A stretch of DNA of 18,056 nucleotides from Candidatus Bipolaricaulota bacterium (GCA_018609825.1 JAHEOA010000186.1:1-18056); one strand, 5' to 3'; shown: positions 6,089 to 13,235, numbered from the stretch's first letter. The notes: generated by a model not told the origin, from the letters alone. Numbers and translations: made by a program.

Positions 6089-6742
6089 ATGGAAGAGAGA
6101 CTGACGGCCAAGCAGGAACAGATGCTGGAATTCATCCTGGACTGCCTTGACGACCGGGGCACGGCGCCGACCATTCGCGAGATCGCCGATCGGTTTGGGT
6201 ACGCCTCCCCTGGGTCGGTGCAGCGCCATCTCGACGCCTTGGAGAAGAAGCGCTACATCCGTCGGCGCGAGGGCGCGGCCCGGGGCATCGAGCCGATCTG
6301 GGAGAGCGTCCGGCGCGTCTTCTGGCGGCGCATGGGCGTGCCCGTCGTCGGCCGGGTTGCCGCCGGCGAGCCGATCTTGGCCGAGGCCAACATCGAGGAA
6401 GTTCTCGATCTGAAGGACCTCTTCCCGCACGACGATCAGCTCTTCGCCCTGCGCGTGCAGGGCGACAGCATGGTCGGGGCCGGCATCCTCGAGGACGATC
6501 TCGTCATCCTGCGGCCCCAGCCGACGGCCGAGTTCGGCCAGATCGTCGCCGCCATCGTCGAGGACGGCGAGGCGGAGGGGACGATCAAGCACTTCAACCG
6601 CCGCGGCGATCAGATCGTGCTGGAGCCGGCCAACCCGAACTATCAGCCGATCGTGGCCGACGACGTGCGCATCGTCGGCGTGGCGCTCGGCGTGGTGCGC
6701 CGCTTCAACGCCTGGCACACGCGGCGGCTGTTCAACACCTGA
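6089..6742 (+). CDS. lexA: SOS repressor LexA
   Basis: A 217-residue protein of usual LexA layout and slightly longer than average. An N-terminal winged helix (about 1-70) carries the recognition region TIREIADRFGYASPGSVQRH. The C-terminal S24-type self-cleaving domain has the scissile Ala92-Gly93 (GRVAAGEP), catalytic Ser127 (GDSMVGAG) and catalytic Lys167 (GTIKHF). Upon DNA damage, RecA filaments stimulate self-cleavage and relieve repression. A short Arg/Trp-rich linker (VRRVFWRRMG, 74-83) and a basic tail beyond the usual end (RRFNAWHTRRLFNT) are mild variations. The gene has its own LexA box and is followed 17 bases later by recA, so the two form an operon. Confidence 0.97.
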   Translation: MEERLTAKQEQMLEFILDCLDDRGTAPTIREIADRFGYASPGSVQRHLDALEKKRYIRRREGAARGIEPIWESVRRVFWRRMGVPVVGRVAAGEPILAEANIEEVLDLKDLFPHDDQLFALRVQGDSMVGAGILEDDLVILRPQPTAEFGQIVAAIVEDGEAEGTIKHFNRRGDQIVLEPANPNYQPIVADDVRIVGVALGVVRRFNAWHTRRLFNT

Positions 6743-6759
6743 TTGAGGGAGGGACCGCG

Positions 6760-7869
6760 ATGGGCAAGCAGGACGTGCTCGACACGGTATTGGCGGATAT
6801 TCGGAAGCGCTACGGCGAGGGCGCCATCATGTGGCTGGGCGAGTCCGGGCGCCAGAACATCCCCGTCATCCCGTCGGGGTCGCTCTCGCTCGACGTGGCG
6901 CTCGGGATCGGCGGCATCCCGCGCGGCCGCGTCGTCGAGGTCTACGGGCCCGAGTCGTCCGGCAAGACGACGCTGGCGCTCCACTTCATCGCCGAGGCCC
7001 AGAAGCAGGAGGGGACGGCTGGCTTCATCGACGCCGAGCACGCGCTCGATCCGACCTACGCCGAGGCGATCGGGGTCGACCTGGATCAGGTCCTGGTCAG
7101 CCAGCCGAACTCCGGCGAACAGGCCCTGGAGATCACCGAGCAGCTGGTCCGCAGCGGCAGCCTCGATCTCGTCGTCGTCGACTCGGTGGCGGCGCTCGTG
7201 CCCGAGGCCGAGATCACCGGGGCCATGGGCGAACAGCAGGTCGGCCTCCAAGCTCGGCTGATGAGCCAGGCGATGCGCAAGCTGACCAGCGCCGTCGGGC
7301 AGTCCAAGACGACGGTCGTCTTCATCAACCAGGTGCGGTCCAACATCAACGCCGGCGGGCCTTGGGGCCCCTCGCAGACGACCTCGGGCGGCATGGCGCT
7401 CAAGTTCTACGCCTCCGTCCGCCTGGACATCCGCCGGATCGGCAGCATCGAGGAGGGCTCGGCCAACAAGGAGAAGATCGGCAACGAGACGAAGATTCGG
7501 GTCGTCAAGAACAAGCTGGCGCCGCCGTTCCGCGAGGTCGAGACCGACATCATCTACGGCAAAGGGATTTTGCGCGAGCGCGAACTCGTGCGCCTGGGCG
7601 AGCGCTATGACCTCGTGGCCAAGAAGGGCGCTTGGTATGCCTACGACGGCACCCAGCTCGGCCAAGGGCTGACCAACGCGACGGCGTATCTCGAGGAGAA
7701 CGCCGATTTGGCCGATCAACTGGAGAACGAGATCAAGGAACGGGCGGGGCTGGTGGCCACGCAGCCGGCGACCAACGGCCACCATGGCGGCGATGAGGAC
7801 GCCGCCTCCAGCGAGGCGGACGCCGCCTCCGGCGAGGCCGCTGAGGCCGAGGTGGCTGCCGAGCAGTAA
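6760..7869 (+). CDS. recA: Recombinase RecA
   Basis: A 369-residue RecA. Walker A is GPESSGKT (63-70), the catalytic glutamate lies in DAEHALDP (91-98), Walker B is LDLVVVDSVAAL, and the L1 loop is EITGAMGEQQVGLQARL. The core KFYASVRLDIRRIG is intact. The protein forms filaments on single-stranded DNA, drives strand exchange and activates LexA cleavage. The L2 loop is unusual: between FINQVR and TTSGG it reads SNINAGGPWGPSQ, two residues longer than E. coli, with Trp where E. coli has Phe203 and Gln in place of Glu207. The C-terminus (about 336-369) is a low-complexity Ala/Glu/Asp/Ser tail, as in many RecA proteins. ATG 6760 follows GAGGGAGGG (6745-6753) by six bases. Confidence 0.98.
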   Translation: MGKQDVLDTVLADIRKRYGEGAIMWLGESGRQNIPVIPSGSLSLDVALGIGGIPRGRVVEVYGPESSGKTTLALHFIAEAQKQEGTAGFIDAEHALDPTYAEAIGVDLDQVLVSQPNSGEQALEITEQLVRSGSLDLVVVDSVAALVPEAEITGAMGEQQVGLQARLMSQAMRKLTSAVGQSKTTVVFINQVRSNINAGGPWGPSQTTSGGMALKFYASVRLDIRRIGSIEEGSANKEKIGNETKIRVVKNKLAPPFREVETDIIYGKGILRERELVRLGERYDLVAKKGAWYAYDGTQLGQGLTNATAYLEENADLADQLENEIKERAGLVATQPATNGHHGGDEDAASSEADAASGEAAEAEVAAEQ

Positions 7870-7873
7870 TCCC

Positions 7874-7937
7874 CTTGGGCCATGCCCAAGCATCCCAAAC
7901 GGAGGGGAGAGGATTCGGCGCCTCTTCCCTCCCCCCT
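7874..7937 (+). terminator. Paired hairpins after recA (probable terminator)
   Basis: CTTGGGC-CAT-GCCCAAG (7874-7890) is a perfect 7-bp hairpin just after the recA stop. A second hairpin follows: GGAGGGGAGAGG (7901-7912) with CCTCTTCCCTCC (7921-7932), 12 bp with one G-T pair, leading into a C/T-rich tract. There is no pure T run, so termination is probable but unproven. Confidence 0.5.
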
Positions 7938-8137
7938 CTCACGGCAGTGTAGTCGACAAGACGGGAGTCATGGAGGCCAGCGGCTCTGTCGCCCGCTGGA
8001 CATCCGTGTCACGGTTGCGTTACACACATGGGGCGAGGGGTGAGGGGGAATCGAACGATCCGATAAGCCGTTCGGCGACCTCTGGCGGCCTTGATTCCGA
8101 TTTGCCGCGAGATTCTCAACAGGAGCGTGTCCCATCC

Positions 8138-8395
8138 ATGCAGGCGACGCTGTACACGAGTCCGACGTGCACCCATTGCGGAACCGTTCGTGACATTCTG
8201 GAGCAGAACGGGATTGACTACGAGGAGCGCGACATCGCGGCGAGCGTGGACGTGATGCAGGAGCTCGTCAACAAGACGCACCAGACGTCCGTGCCGGTCC
8301 TGGACGTCGACGGCATGACCGTGGTCGGGGCCGATCGCCGAGCCATCGAGTCGTTGCTGGAAACGAAGGGGCTGCTTGCCGTCAGTCAGCCGTAG
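8138..8395 (+). CDS. Glutaredoxin family protein
   Basis: An 85-residue thioredoxin-fold protein. The redox motif is CTHC (11-14) in strand-turn context LYTSPTCTHCGTVRDIL. A cis-proline lies at 53 (TSVPVLDVDG), and the C-terminal helix follows G64-A65-D66 (VVGADRRAIESLL). The protein would reduce disulphides or glutathione/mycothiol-type mixed disulphides in the cytoplasm. Length and motifs fit glutaredoxins, NrdH-redoxins or mycoredoxins; which reductant it uses cannot be told. ATG 8138 follows AGGAG (8121-8125) by 12 bases, somewhat far. An open frame extends much further upstream but lacks the fold and codon bias. The stop overlaps the 3' end of the opposite-strand gene by ten bases. Confidence 0.92.
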   Translation: MQATLYTSPTCTHCGTVRDILEQNGIDYEERDIAASVDVMQELVNKTHQTSVPVLDVDGMTVVGADRRAIESLLETKGLLAVSQP

Positions 8396-8622
8396 CGGCG
8401 GGCTCTGAAGTCCTCGAAGGCCTGACTGTGGGCCTCCCTGTCCGAGCACCCGTCCCCTCCGTGCGCCTCGCGCTGGGCGATGAACCCGTCCCACAGCTGG
8501 CGACGGGGCGCCCGTTGCGTGTGATCGGTCGTCAGCCACCACGGCGGATGGTCCGTGCCGTCCACGGGCCGGATCTCGTCAAGCGGGCACGCGGCGAGTT
8601 GGGGGAGGGACGCCTCGCGCAT
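8386..8622 (-). CDS. Small conserved-looking protein of unknown function
   Basis: A 78-residue protein whose third codon positions are almost all G or C, a strong coding sign here. The visible pattern is an N-terminal MREASLPQLAACPLDEIRP, then PPWWLTTDH, RRQLWDGFIAQREAHGG and a C-terminal AHSQAFEDFRARRYG. Two adjacent tryptophans and a lone Trp-Phe helix suggest a small folded helical domain. ATG 8622 is preceded by GGGAGG at a five-base distance on its strand; an upstream ATG at 8646 is possible. It converges on the glutaredoxin gene with a 10-bp overlap of the two 3' ends. I recognise no family. Confidence 0.7.
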   Translation of the reverse strand: MREASLPQLAACPLDEIRPVDGTDHPPWWLTTDHTQRAPRRQLWDGFIAQREAHGGDGCSDREAHSQAFEDFRARRYG

Positions 8623-8778
8623 CGATGCCTCCCAGGGGATTCGCATGGCCAGCGGGCGGTATCGACAGCTGGCCGGCTGACAGGATAGCCATCGGCCTGT
8701 CCTGACAGCGGCCCGGGTGCCCAGCCGGACGGCTTGCCGGGGAGCCGGAGAACCGTCACGCTGGATTCCCGCTGACCT

Positions 8779-8834
8779 GGCGATCTGTATTGCCTTAGTG
8801 CTGGCTTGCGGGTTCCCTGGCGAGCTGTATCGCC
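8779..8834 (+). repeat. Iteron-like palindromes, distal pair
   Basis: GGCGATCTGTATTGCC (8779-8794) and GGCGAGCTGTATCGCC (8819-8834) are two copies of one 16-bp element spaced exactly 40 bp apart. The second copy has perfect GGCGA/TCGCC arms around GCTGTA. Both lie 250-300 bp upstream of parA in DNA with no supported gene. Confidence 0.75.
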
Positions 8835-9028
8835 AGCTCAGCACACGGATGTCCGTTTCTGACGGGAAAGAGGCCTCGGGCTGCGCTGATGGACGTCCCG
8901 TCGATCCGTCCCGGCTCGGCTGCCCTACGGCCAGCTGGGCAGCTTACCATGTCCCTGTATGGCTGGGAGGAAGGATCCCCAGTCGTACGCGTCGCCAGTT
9001 GGCTGTGGCCTCAGCGAGCTGCCAATAT

Positions 9029-9068
9029 GGCGAGCTGTATCGCTGGAGAACCGTCGAGCTGTATCGCC
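9029..9068 (+). repeat. Iteron-like palindromes, proximal pair over the parA leader
   Basis: GGCGAGCTGTATCGCT (9029-9044) and GTCGAGCTGTATCGCC (9053-9068) are two further copies, 24 bp apart, directly in front of the ribosome binding site AAAGGAGG (9071-9078). A partial copy, GCGAGCTG, precedes them at 9014-9021, and CTGTATGGC recurs at 8955-8963. Location suggests both a centromere for the partition proteins and an autoregulatory operator. Confidence 0.75.
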
Positions 9069-9082
9069 ACAAAGGAGGATGT

Positions 9083-9883
9083 ATGGCTGAACGCACGCCC
9101 TGGATTATTGCTGTGGCCAATCAGAAGGGCGGCGTTGGCAAGTCGACGACCTGCGCCAACCTTGCGGCCGGTTTCAGTGAACATGGGCTTCAAACCCTGC
9201 TGGTGGACCTTGATCCGCAGGCGGGGTTGACGACGAGCCTCGGATACGATCCGGAGAGTTTTGAGCGCACCATCTACAACAACCTGATTCATTCGGATGT
9301 CGACTTGCTGAGCGATGTCATGATGGCATGTCCCATCCCCAACACGGAATTTGTCCCTGCAAACCTCGACCTCTCCGGGGCTGAGGCCGAGTTGTTTGGT
9401 GAGCTGGGTTGGGATTGCACGCTCTCGGATGTGCTGAGCAAGGTATGGCAGGGGCATGATTGCGTCGTCATCGACTGTCCGCCAAGCTTGGGGCTGCTGA
9501 CCATGAACGCCCTTGTCGCGGCCCATCTGGTGATCGTGCCGGTCCAGTCGGAATACCTGGCCATGCGGGGGCTCAAGCAATTGATGCAGATCATCGACAA
9601 AGTGAGGCGCAAGCGGAATCCGGAGCTCATCTACCGCGTCTTGCGCACGATGAGCGATCCCCGGACGTTGCATTCCCGAGAGGTCAATGACGAGCTCGAG
9701 CACGTGTTGGGGGCGGAGATCGTGTTCGACACCGTGATCAAACGGACGATCCGCTTCCCCGATTCGACATTGGATGGGCGCCCGTTGATGCTGTTTGAAC
9801 CTGAATCGGAGGGGTCCCAAGGCTATCGCGAATTGACGAAGGAGGTTCTGGCTCATGTCCAATCGGCCACGGCCCTCGCTTAA
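9083..9883 (+). CDS. parA: ParA-family partition ATPase (Soj/type Ib-like)
   Basis: A 266-residue deviant-Walker ATPase. Residues 8-23 carry the P-loop KGGVGKSTT with the signature lysine at 15. Walker A' ([16 protein letters not shown]) and Walker B ([18 protein letters not shown]) are intact, and [16 protein letters not shown] is typical of the family. There is no N-terminal helix-turn-helix, so it is of the short Soj/type Ib class. It should bind DNA non-specifically and move cargo bound by its partner. The partner is not a ParB but the ribbon-helix-helix protein at 9855-10244, which overlaps it by 29 bp. ATG 9083 follows AAAGGAGG by four bases; a longer upstream frame only translates the iteron DNA. 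Plasmid, integrated element or chromosomal locus cannot be told apart here. Confidence 0.93.
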   Translation: MAERTPWIIAVANQKGGVGKSTTCANLAAGFSEHGLQTLLVDLDPQAGLTTSLGYDPESFERTIYNNLIHSDVDLLSDVMMACPIPNTEFVPANLDLSGAEAELFGELGWDCTLSDVLSKVWQGHDCVVIDCPPSLGLLTMNALVAAHLVIVPVQSEYLAMRGLKQLMQIIDKVRRKRNPELIYRVLRTMSDPRTLHSREVNDELEHVLGAEIVFDTVIKRTIRFPDSTLDGRPLMLFEPESEGSQGYRELTKEVLAHVQSATALA

Positions 9884-10244
9884 AGGGCGAGGTTCCGAGA
9901 TCTTTTTTCCGAGAGACGACGACGCGGACGAGACCGAGGCGTCGGCGTCACCGTCGACCAGTGACGCCAAGGATTCACAGACGGCGGTGATGCCCGACAA
10001 TATGGGGGGCGATCCGCACTACTCGGGAGAGATGAAGAAGCTGACCTTCAACCTGCCGCTGGAGCTGTCCTTCGCCCTCGAAGAGATCCAATTGAACCTG
10101 CGGCGGGCGACCCGCTCCGGCGTGACCAAGACCGAGATCGTCCAAGCCGCGCTGGAGCGGACCCTGCGGGAGTTTCAGGAGGAGGGCGTCGACAGCCAGC
10201 TCTTGACCGACCTGGGACTCGAAGTGACCCATTCGCGCGACTAG
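9855..10244 (+). CDS. Ribbon-helix-helix partition partner of ParA (ParB-analogue)
   Basis: A 129-residue protein. Residues 1-16 include a basic stretch with KGRGSEIFF. Residues 20-60 are acidic and Ser/Ala-rich, likely disordered. Residues 61-110 form a ribbon-helix-helix domain: [11 protein letters not shown] strand, helix [15 protein letters not shown], then [17 protein letters not shown]. Such proteins dimerise and read short palindromic repeats through the strand. The overlap with parA (ATG 9855, parA stop 9881-9883) and GGAGG at 9841-9845 show translational coupling, as in ParA-ParG or omega-delta systems. The N-terminal segment may contain the residues that stimulate ParA. The likely binding site is the 16-bp element upstream of parA. 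Confidence 0.88.
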   Translation: MSNRPRPSLKGRGSEIFFPRDDDADETEASASPSTSDAKDSQTAVMPDNMGGDPHYSGEMKKLTFNLPLELSFALEEIQLNLRRATRSGVTKTEIVQAALERTLREFQEEGVDSQLLTDLGLEVTHSRD

Positions 10245-10339
10245 CGGCGCCTCTGGCGTGGCTTGACCGGGGCTGCCCGCCGAGTTTGACGACGATCGAT
10301 GCCGTGCGGGCATACTCGAACCTGATGGGTCCGGACGGA

Positions 10340-10375
10340 GGTCGCCCGAACGGCGATCGCCCGAACGGCGATCGC
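10340..10375 (+). repeat. Tandem 15-bp direct repeat downstream of the par operon
   Basis: GGTCGCCCGAACGGC (10340-10354), GATCGCCCGAACGGC (10355-10369) and a partial GATCGC (10370-10375) lie head to tail. The period of 15 is a multiple of three, but the surrounding frame has no ribosome binding site. Confidence 0.7.
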
Positions 10376-10395
10376 TCCGCAAGGATCCGCTGGAA

Positions 10396-10460
10396 GGCCA
10401 CAGGCCCAAGGGGATACCTGGGCAGCTGGGCCACCGGAAGGAGCCGAGGTGCCTGTGGCC
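10396..10460. repeat. Long inverted repeat
   Basis: GGCCACAGGC (10396-10405) and GCCTGTGGCC (10451-10460) are perfect 10-base arms separated by 45 bases. The interior holds a smaller ACCT/AGGT complementarity. It lies between the convergent par operon and the 10496-10885 gene and may be a structured RNA, a weak bidirectional terminator or a protein-binding site. Confidence 0.55.
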
Positions 10461-10495
10461 ACAGCCGCGCGGCGGCCAATTCCTGAAGCGGTCCC

Positions 10496-10885
10496 TCAAG
10501 ATGGCTGTCGCGCTTGGCGCAGCTCCGCGCGATAGTCGATCACGGCCGATTCGCCGTAGAGGGGCACGCCCGTCTGCAGGAGGACCATCACGGGGCCGTC
10601 CTCGGCCCAGTGGGTGTCCAGCAACCGATCCGGGGTCAACGCGAAGAGCTTCGTGTCGGTCTGGTACTTCGCGTCGATCTCGCGCGCGATGCGGACGGCG
10701 CGTCCCCGGATGGCGTTCGGATACCGACTGACGAGCAACAGGTTGACCGCCGGGCTTCGCGCGATCTGGCGGCTGCTCTCCAACGGGCCGCCCACAAGCA
10801 ACGCGTCGAGTTCTCGCCGCAGCTCGGCGAGAAACCGGGTGCGAATCTCGGATTGGATCTCATGATACTGCCAGAGGTTCCGCAT
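10496..10885 (-). CDS. Nucleotidyltransferase-like protein lacking the catalytic aspartates
   Basis: A 129-residue protein. After an N-terminal helix (EIRTRFLAELRRELDALL), the stretch VGGPLESSRQIARSPAVNLLLVSR (residues 31-54) aligns in layout with the GSxxxG...SDxDLLV core of minimal nucleotidyltransferases. In real enzymes two Asp residues bind Mg2+; here they are missing (SPAVNLLLV). The rest (KYQTDTKLFALTPDRLLD, then VMVLLQTGVPLYG) also fits the C-terminal part of such proteins. It would therefore be an inactive relative, with a structural or antitoxin-like role perhaps, or a different fold altogether. ATG 10885 follows GAGGAGG by eight bases on its strand. It converges with the par operon. 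Confidence 0.65.
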   Translation of the reverse strand: MRNLWQYHEIQSEIRTRFLAELRRELDALLVGGPLESSRQIARSPAVNLLLVSRYPNAIRGRAVRIAREIDAKYQTDTKLFALTPDRLLDTHWAEDGPVMVLLQTGVPLYGESAVIDYRAELRQARQPS

Positions 10886-11177
10886 CGACGCGCCTCCTCA
10901 TTCCCCGCTCCACCCTAGCCGCTCAACCGCAGACCCGGCAAGTCAGTCGATCACATCGGGCCAAATGGAGGAACGCGGCAGGACGCGTCCTGCGTCGAGG
11001 CCCGTCTGAACCGGGCCCCACGGCGCCCTGCGTCCGTGCCCGCTGTCGAGGGCTCCCTTGCTTCGGACGGGCAATCTTGCGAGGGCATGACGGGGTTGGA
11101 CGTACGTGCTACGGGCGGGGCCTCGGATGGCAGCCTGCATCAGGTGGAGGGTGCGTCGCCGGAGTCTCGCTGAGGTC
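10886..11177. other. Intergenic stretch with no supported feature
   Basis: Between two minus-strand genes. The short open frames show neither bias nor start signals. The ribosome binding site GAGGAGG of the preceding minus-strand gene lies at 10893-10899; otherwise I see nothing. Confidence 0.4.
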
Positions 11178-11459
11178 TCACACGTCGATCGGGGCCTGTC
11201 GGCGGTTCTCCTCGAGGACCTCGTCCGGGATGAGCCAACGCGCGGGCAGGATCAGGACGGTGAGGACCACGGCGTCGTCCAGTTGCCCGAGCAGCGGGAT
11301 CCAGTCGGGGAGGAAGTCAAACGGCAGCACGAGGTAGCCCACGGCCAGCGCCAAGAGCAGCTTGGCCGATCGGGGCGTGCGCGGATCGCGGAGCGCGCGC
11401 CGGTGCACGTGGAGTTCACGCTGCATGCGTTGCTTCAGCTTGCCCAACGGTTTCGCCAT
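11178..11459 (-). CDS. DUF1232 (YkvA-like) membrane protein
   Basis: A 93-residue protein. A basic N-terminal half ([20 protein letters not shown]) leads into the DUF1232 signature: [19 protein letters not shown] followed by [10 protein letters not shown] (residues 34-62). A second hydrophobic segment ([16 protein letters not shown]) follows. The family sits in the inner membrane; its function is not established. The start is ATG 11459; no Shine-Dalgarno is evident, so a near-leaderless start is possible. Confidence 0.9.
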   Translation of the reverse strand: MAKPLGKLKQRMQRELHVHRRALRDPRTPRSAKLLLALAVGYLVLPFDFLPDWIPLLGQLDDAVVLTVLILPARWLIPDEVLEENRRQAPIDV

Positions 11460-12119
11460 GGCGCGGCCATGCTAACAGCCGAGGGACAGCCGGGCATCAT
11501 GACAGCGTTGCCTCGCATCGCCGCGGCAGGACGGACCTGGTTCGCCGGGGCGGCGCTCTTTGAGCTCCCGTGTCCGCCCGAGGCGATCGCGATCAGATCC
11601 TCGTGGAGGATGGCCGGTTCGCGGGGGGCGCCCCGGTCCATACCGAAGGCCGCTCAGAGCTTGAGCCGTCTGGATGCCCACGACCTCGAGGGTGACTCAC
11701 GGGTTCTGTCGAATGGTGAGGCAGCCTAGTCGCGCTGAACGTTACCTGAGACCGGCATTCATACGCCTCCATTGGCCAACAAGCACGGCACGTTCGCCAC
11801 GGTGTCATTGGATGGAGCTCTCAATTTGATCCTGGCAACGCCTCATTGGGATACCCTTTCATCTAGTGTCTCACGTATTGCGAGAGCGCTTATTCGCCAT
11901 GATTGATTCATCGGTTCTTTTCCATCGAATTCTGGAATTGAGTGGATCCAATAGGCCATAAAGTCACTCCATTTTCACTTTACGTCCATTCGTTTTGGAC
12001 TGTCTTACGCATTTAATCTCAGATGCAGCGCTGCCGCACCTTGCGGAACCGCCCAGGATCGACGAGGTGCGCCATGATCCGCGTTCATACGCCAAAGACG
12101 TCAGAAAGGAGCGTCGCTT
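11460..12119. other. Long intergenic region with an AT-rich island
   Basis: From about 11,810 to 12,020 base composition drops sharply to AT-rich, unlike anything else in the window, and then returns to GC-rich. The island lies upstream of the secreted protein at 12120 on the same strand and likely holds its promoter, although I cannot place one with confidence (TTTAAT near 12,010 is a candidate -10). AAAGGAG at 12105-12111 is that gene's ribosome binding site. Frames at 11,470-11,800 look random. Confidence 0.45.
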
Positions 12120-12977
12120 ATGCTGCGCCGTCTATCCGTCGTTTTGGGAACGGTCCTCGGGCTTGCCGTTGCGCTCACGCTTCCCACAACCGCGTTCGCC
12201 CAGGGGCTCGATCTGAGCTTCTCGTCGGCCATCTGGGCACAACAGGTGGACGAATTCCAGACTCGGTCAATGGAGATCGACGTCAAGCCCGGAAGCGACC
12301 CGAACCCGGTCAACTGCAAACAGTTGGGGCGGCGACATTCGCCCCGAGGCGTCATCGCCGTCGCCATCCTGAGTGACGTGTCCCAGTCGCCCTCCTTCGA
12401 GCCGGCGACGCTGGACCTGGATCCGAGTTCGGCCGTGCTGTCGACCGGTCTCTCCACGGCCACCGAGTCCGGCGAGGCCCATGGTCGGATCCACAACGCG
12501 GGGGACCTCAACGGCGATGCGCTCAGTGACCTGGTGCTGCATTTCCGCACCGTCGACCTCTTCGATGACGAACGGAACAACTGCAGCGAGACGGATCTCA
12601 CACTGACCGTGGAGACCGCGGACGCAAGCCTGAAGCTCATCGGCAACCGCGGAGACCGGACGGTCGTGCCCACGCCGGTCGGCAACGGGCCCCCGGGGGC
12701 GCTCAACGTCGAGCAGATGAGTTTGGCCATGGGCCCCCACGGCTTGAACCTGACCGTTCAGGGCCAAGCGGTCGAGGGCGTGCGGCTTCAGGTCCATTCG
12801 CTCTCCGGACGCCCAATCTTCGACAGCGGCTTCGTATCCGGAAATTCCCTGCGATGGGGCCTGCTCGATCGTCAAGGCCAGGCGATCGCCAACGGCGTCT
12901 ATCTGTCCGTTGCGACCGTTCAGGGCCCCGATGGGGAGACCGCCCGCGAGGTGCGAAAGGTCGTCATCCTGCGCTGA
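12120..12977 (+). CDS. Secreted protein with IDVKPGSDPNP domain and FlgD-like C-terminal tail
   Basis: A 285-residue exported protein. A signal peptide (residues 1-27, cleavage after AFA) is followed at 52-64 by the motif MEIDVKPGSDPNPVN, which marks a domain found in many secreted proteins; GVIAVAILSD (77-86) continues it. DLNGDALSDL (129-138) is a calcium-binding EF-hand-like or dockerin-like loop. The last 65 residues (LQVHSLSGRPIFDSG, then QAIANGVYLSVATV and VRKVVILR) look like the FlgD/immunoglobulin-like tails on secreted proteins of several phyla. A surface or sorting role is inferred. ATG 12120 follows AAAGGAG by eight bases. The terminator at 13017-13057 closes the unit, so it is probably monocistronic. 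Confidence 0.85.
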   Translation: MLRRLSVVLGTVLGLAVALTLPTTAFAQGLDLSFSSAIWAQQVDEFQTRSMEIDVKPGSDPNPVNCKQLGRRHSPRGVIAVAILSDVSQSPSFEPATLDLDPSSAVLSTGLSTATESGEAHGRIHNAGDLNGDALSDLVLHFRTVDLFDDERNNCSETDLTLTVETADASLKLIGNRGDRTVVPTPVGNGPPGALNVEQMSLAMGPHGLNLTVQGQAVEGVRLQVHSLSGRPIFDSGFVSGNSLRWGLLDRQGQAIANGVYLSVATVQGPDGETAREVRKVVILR

Positions 12978-13016
12978 TCCGGACGGAGTCGGTTGCGCGA
13001 ATGGTGAAGCCAACCG

Positions 13017-13057
13017 GGGAGAGCCCCTTTGGGGCAGTCGGACGGGGCTCTCCCTTC
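13017..13057 (+). terminator. Hairpin terminator after the secreted-protein gene
   Basis: GGGAGAGCCCC (13017-13027) and GGGGCTCTCCC (13044-13054) form a perfect 11-bp stem with a 16-base loop; TTC follows rather than a T run. It lies 40 bases after the stop. Confidence 0.6.
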
Positions 13058-13201
13058 AAGGGCAGCGCGACTTGCGCCAGGCGCCTGACGAGCGACATCC
13101 CCCATCGAACGTTCACCGATCCGCTCAATTTCGCGCGTCGACACCGCCGAAAGGGCACTCGTGTCAGCTGGTCGGCCCAAAGAACGCGCGCACCGGTCAC
13201 C

Positions 13202-13235
13202 GACGTGTCGGCCGCAAACCGGGCCACGACACGTC
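13202..13235. repeat. Inverted repeat
   Basis: GACGTGTCG (13202-13210) and CGACACGTC (13227-13235) are perfect 9-base arms around 16 bases. It lies about 70 bases upstream of the Fur-box promoter and could be an operator or a cruciform. Confidence 0.45.

Noticed and set aside
5573..7893. Long minus-strand open frames across lexA and recA
   Set aside because: They are antisense to clearly identified genes and their products are low-complexity Leu/Ala/Arg/Asp sequences, as expected opposite GC-rich coding DNA.
8040..8066. tRNA T-arm-like GTTCGATTC on the minus strand
   Set aside because: The five-base stem does not pair and no cloverleaf can be built around it.
8717..9082. N-terminal extension of ParA
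   Set aside because: The frame is open, but it merely translates the iteron DNA (ELYR recurring at each repeat), lacks codon bias, and the ideal ribosome binding site lies just before ATG 9083.
10430..10460. Signal-recognition-particle RNA-like motif CCGGAAGGAG
   Set aside because: The conserved partner strand (AGCAGCC) and the symmetrical internal loop of the SRP RNA are missing.
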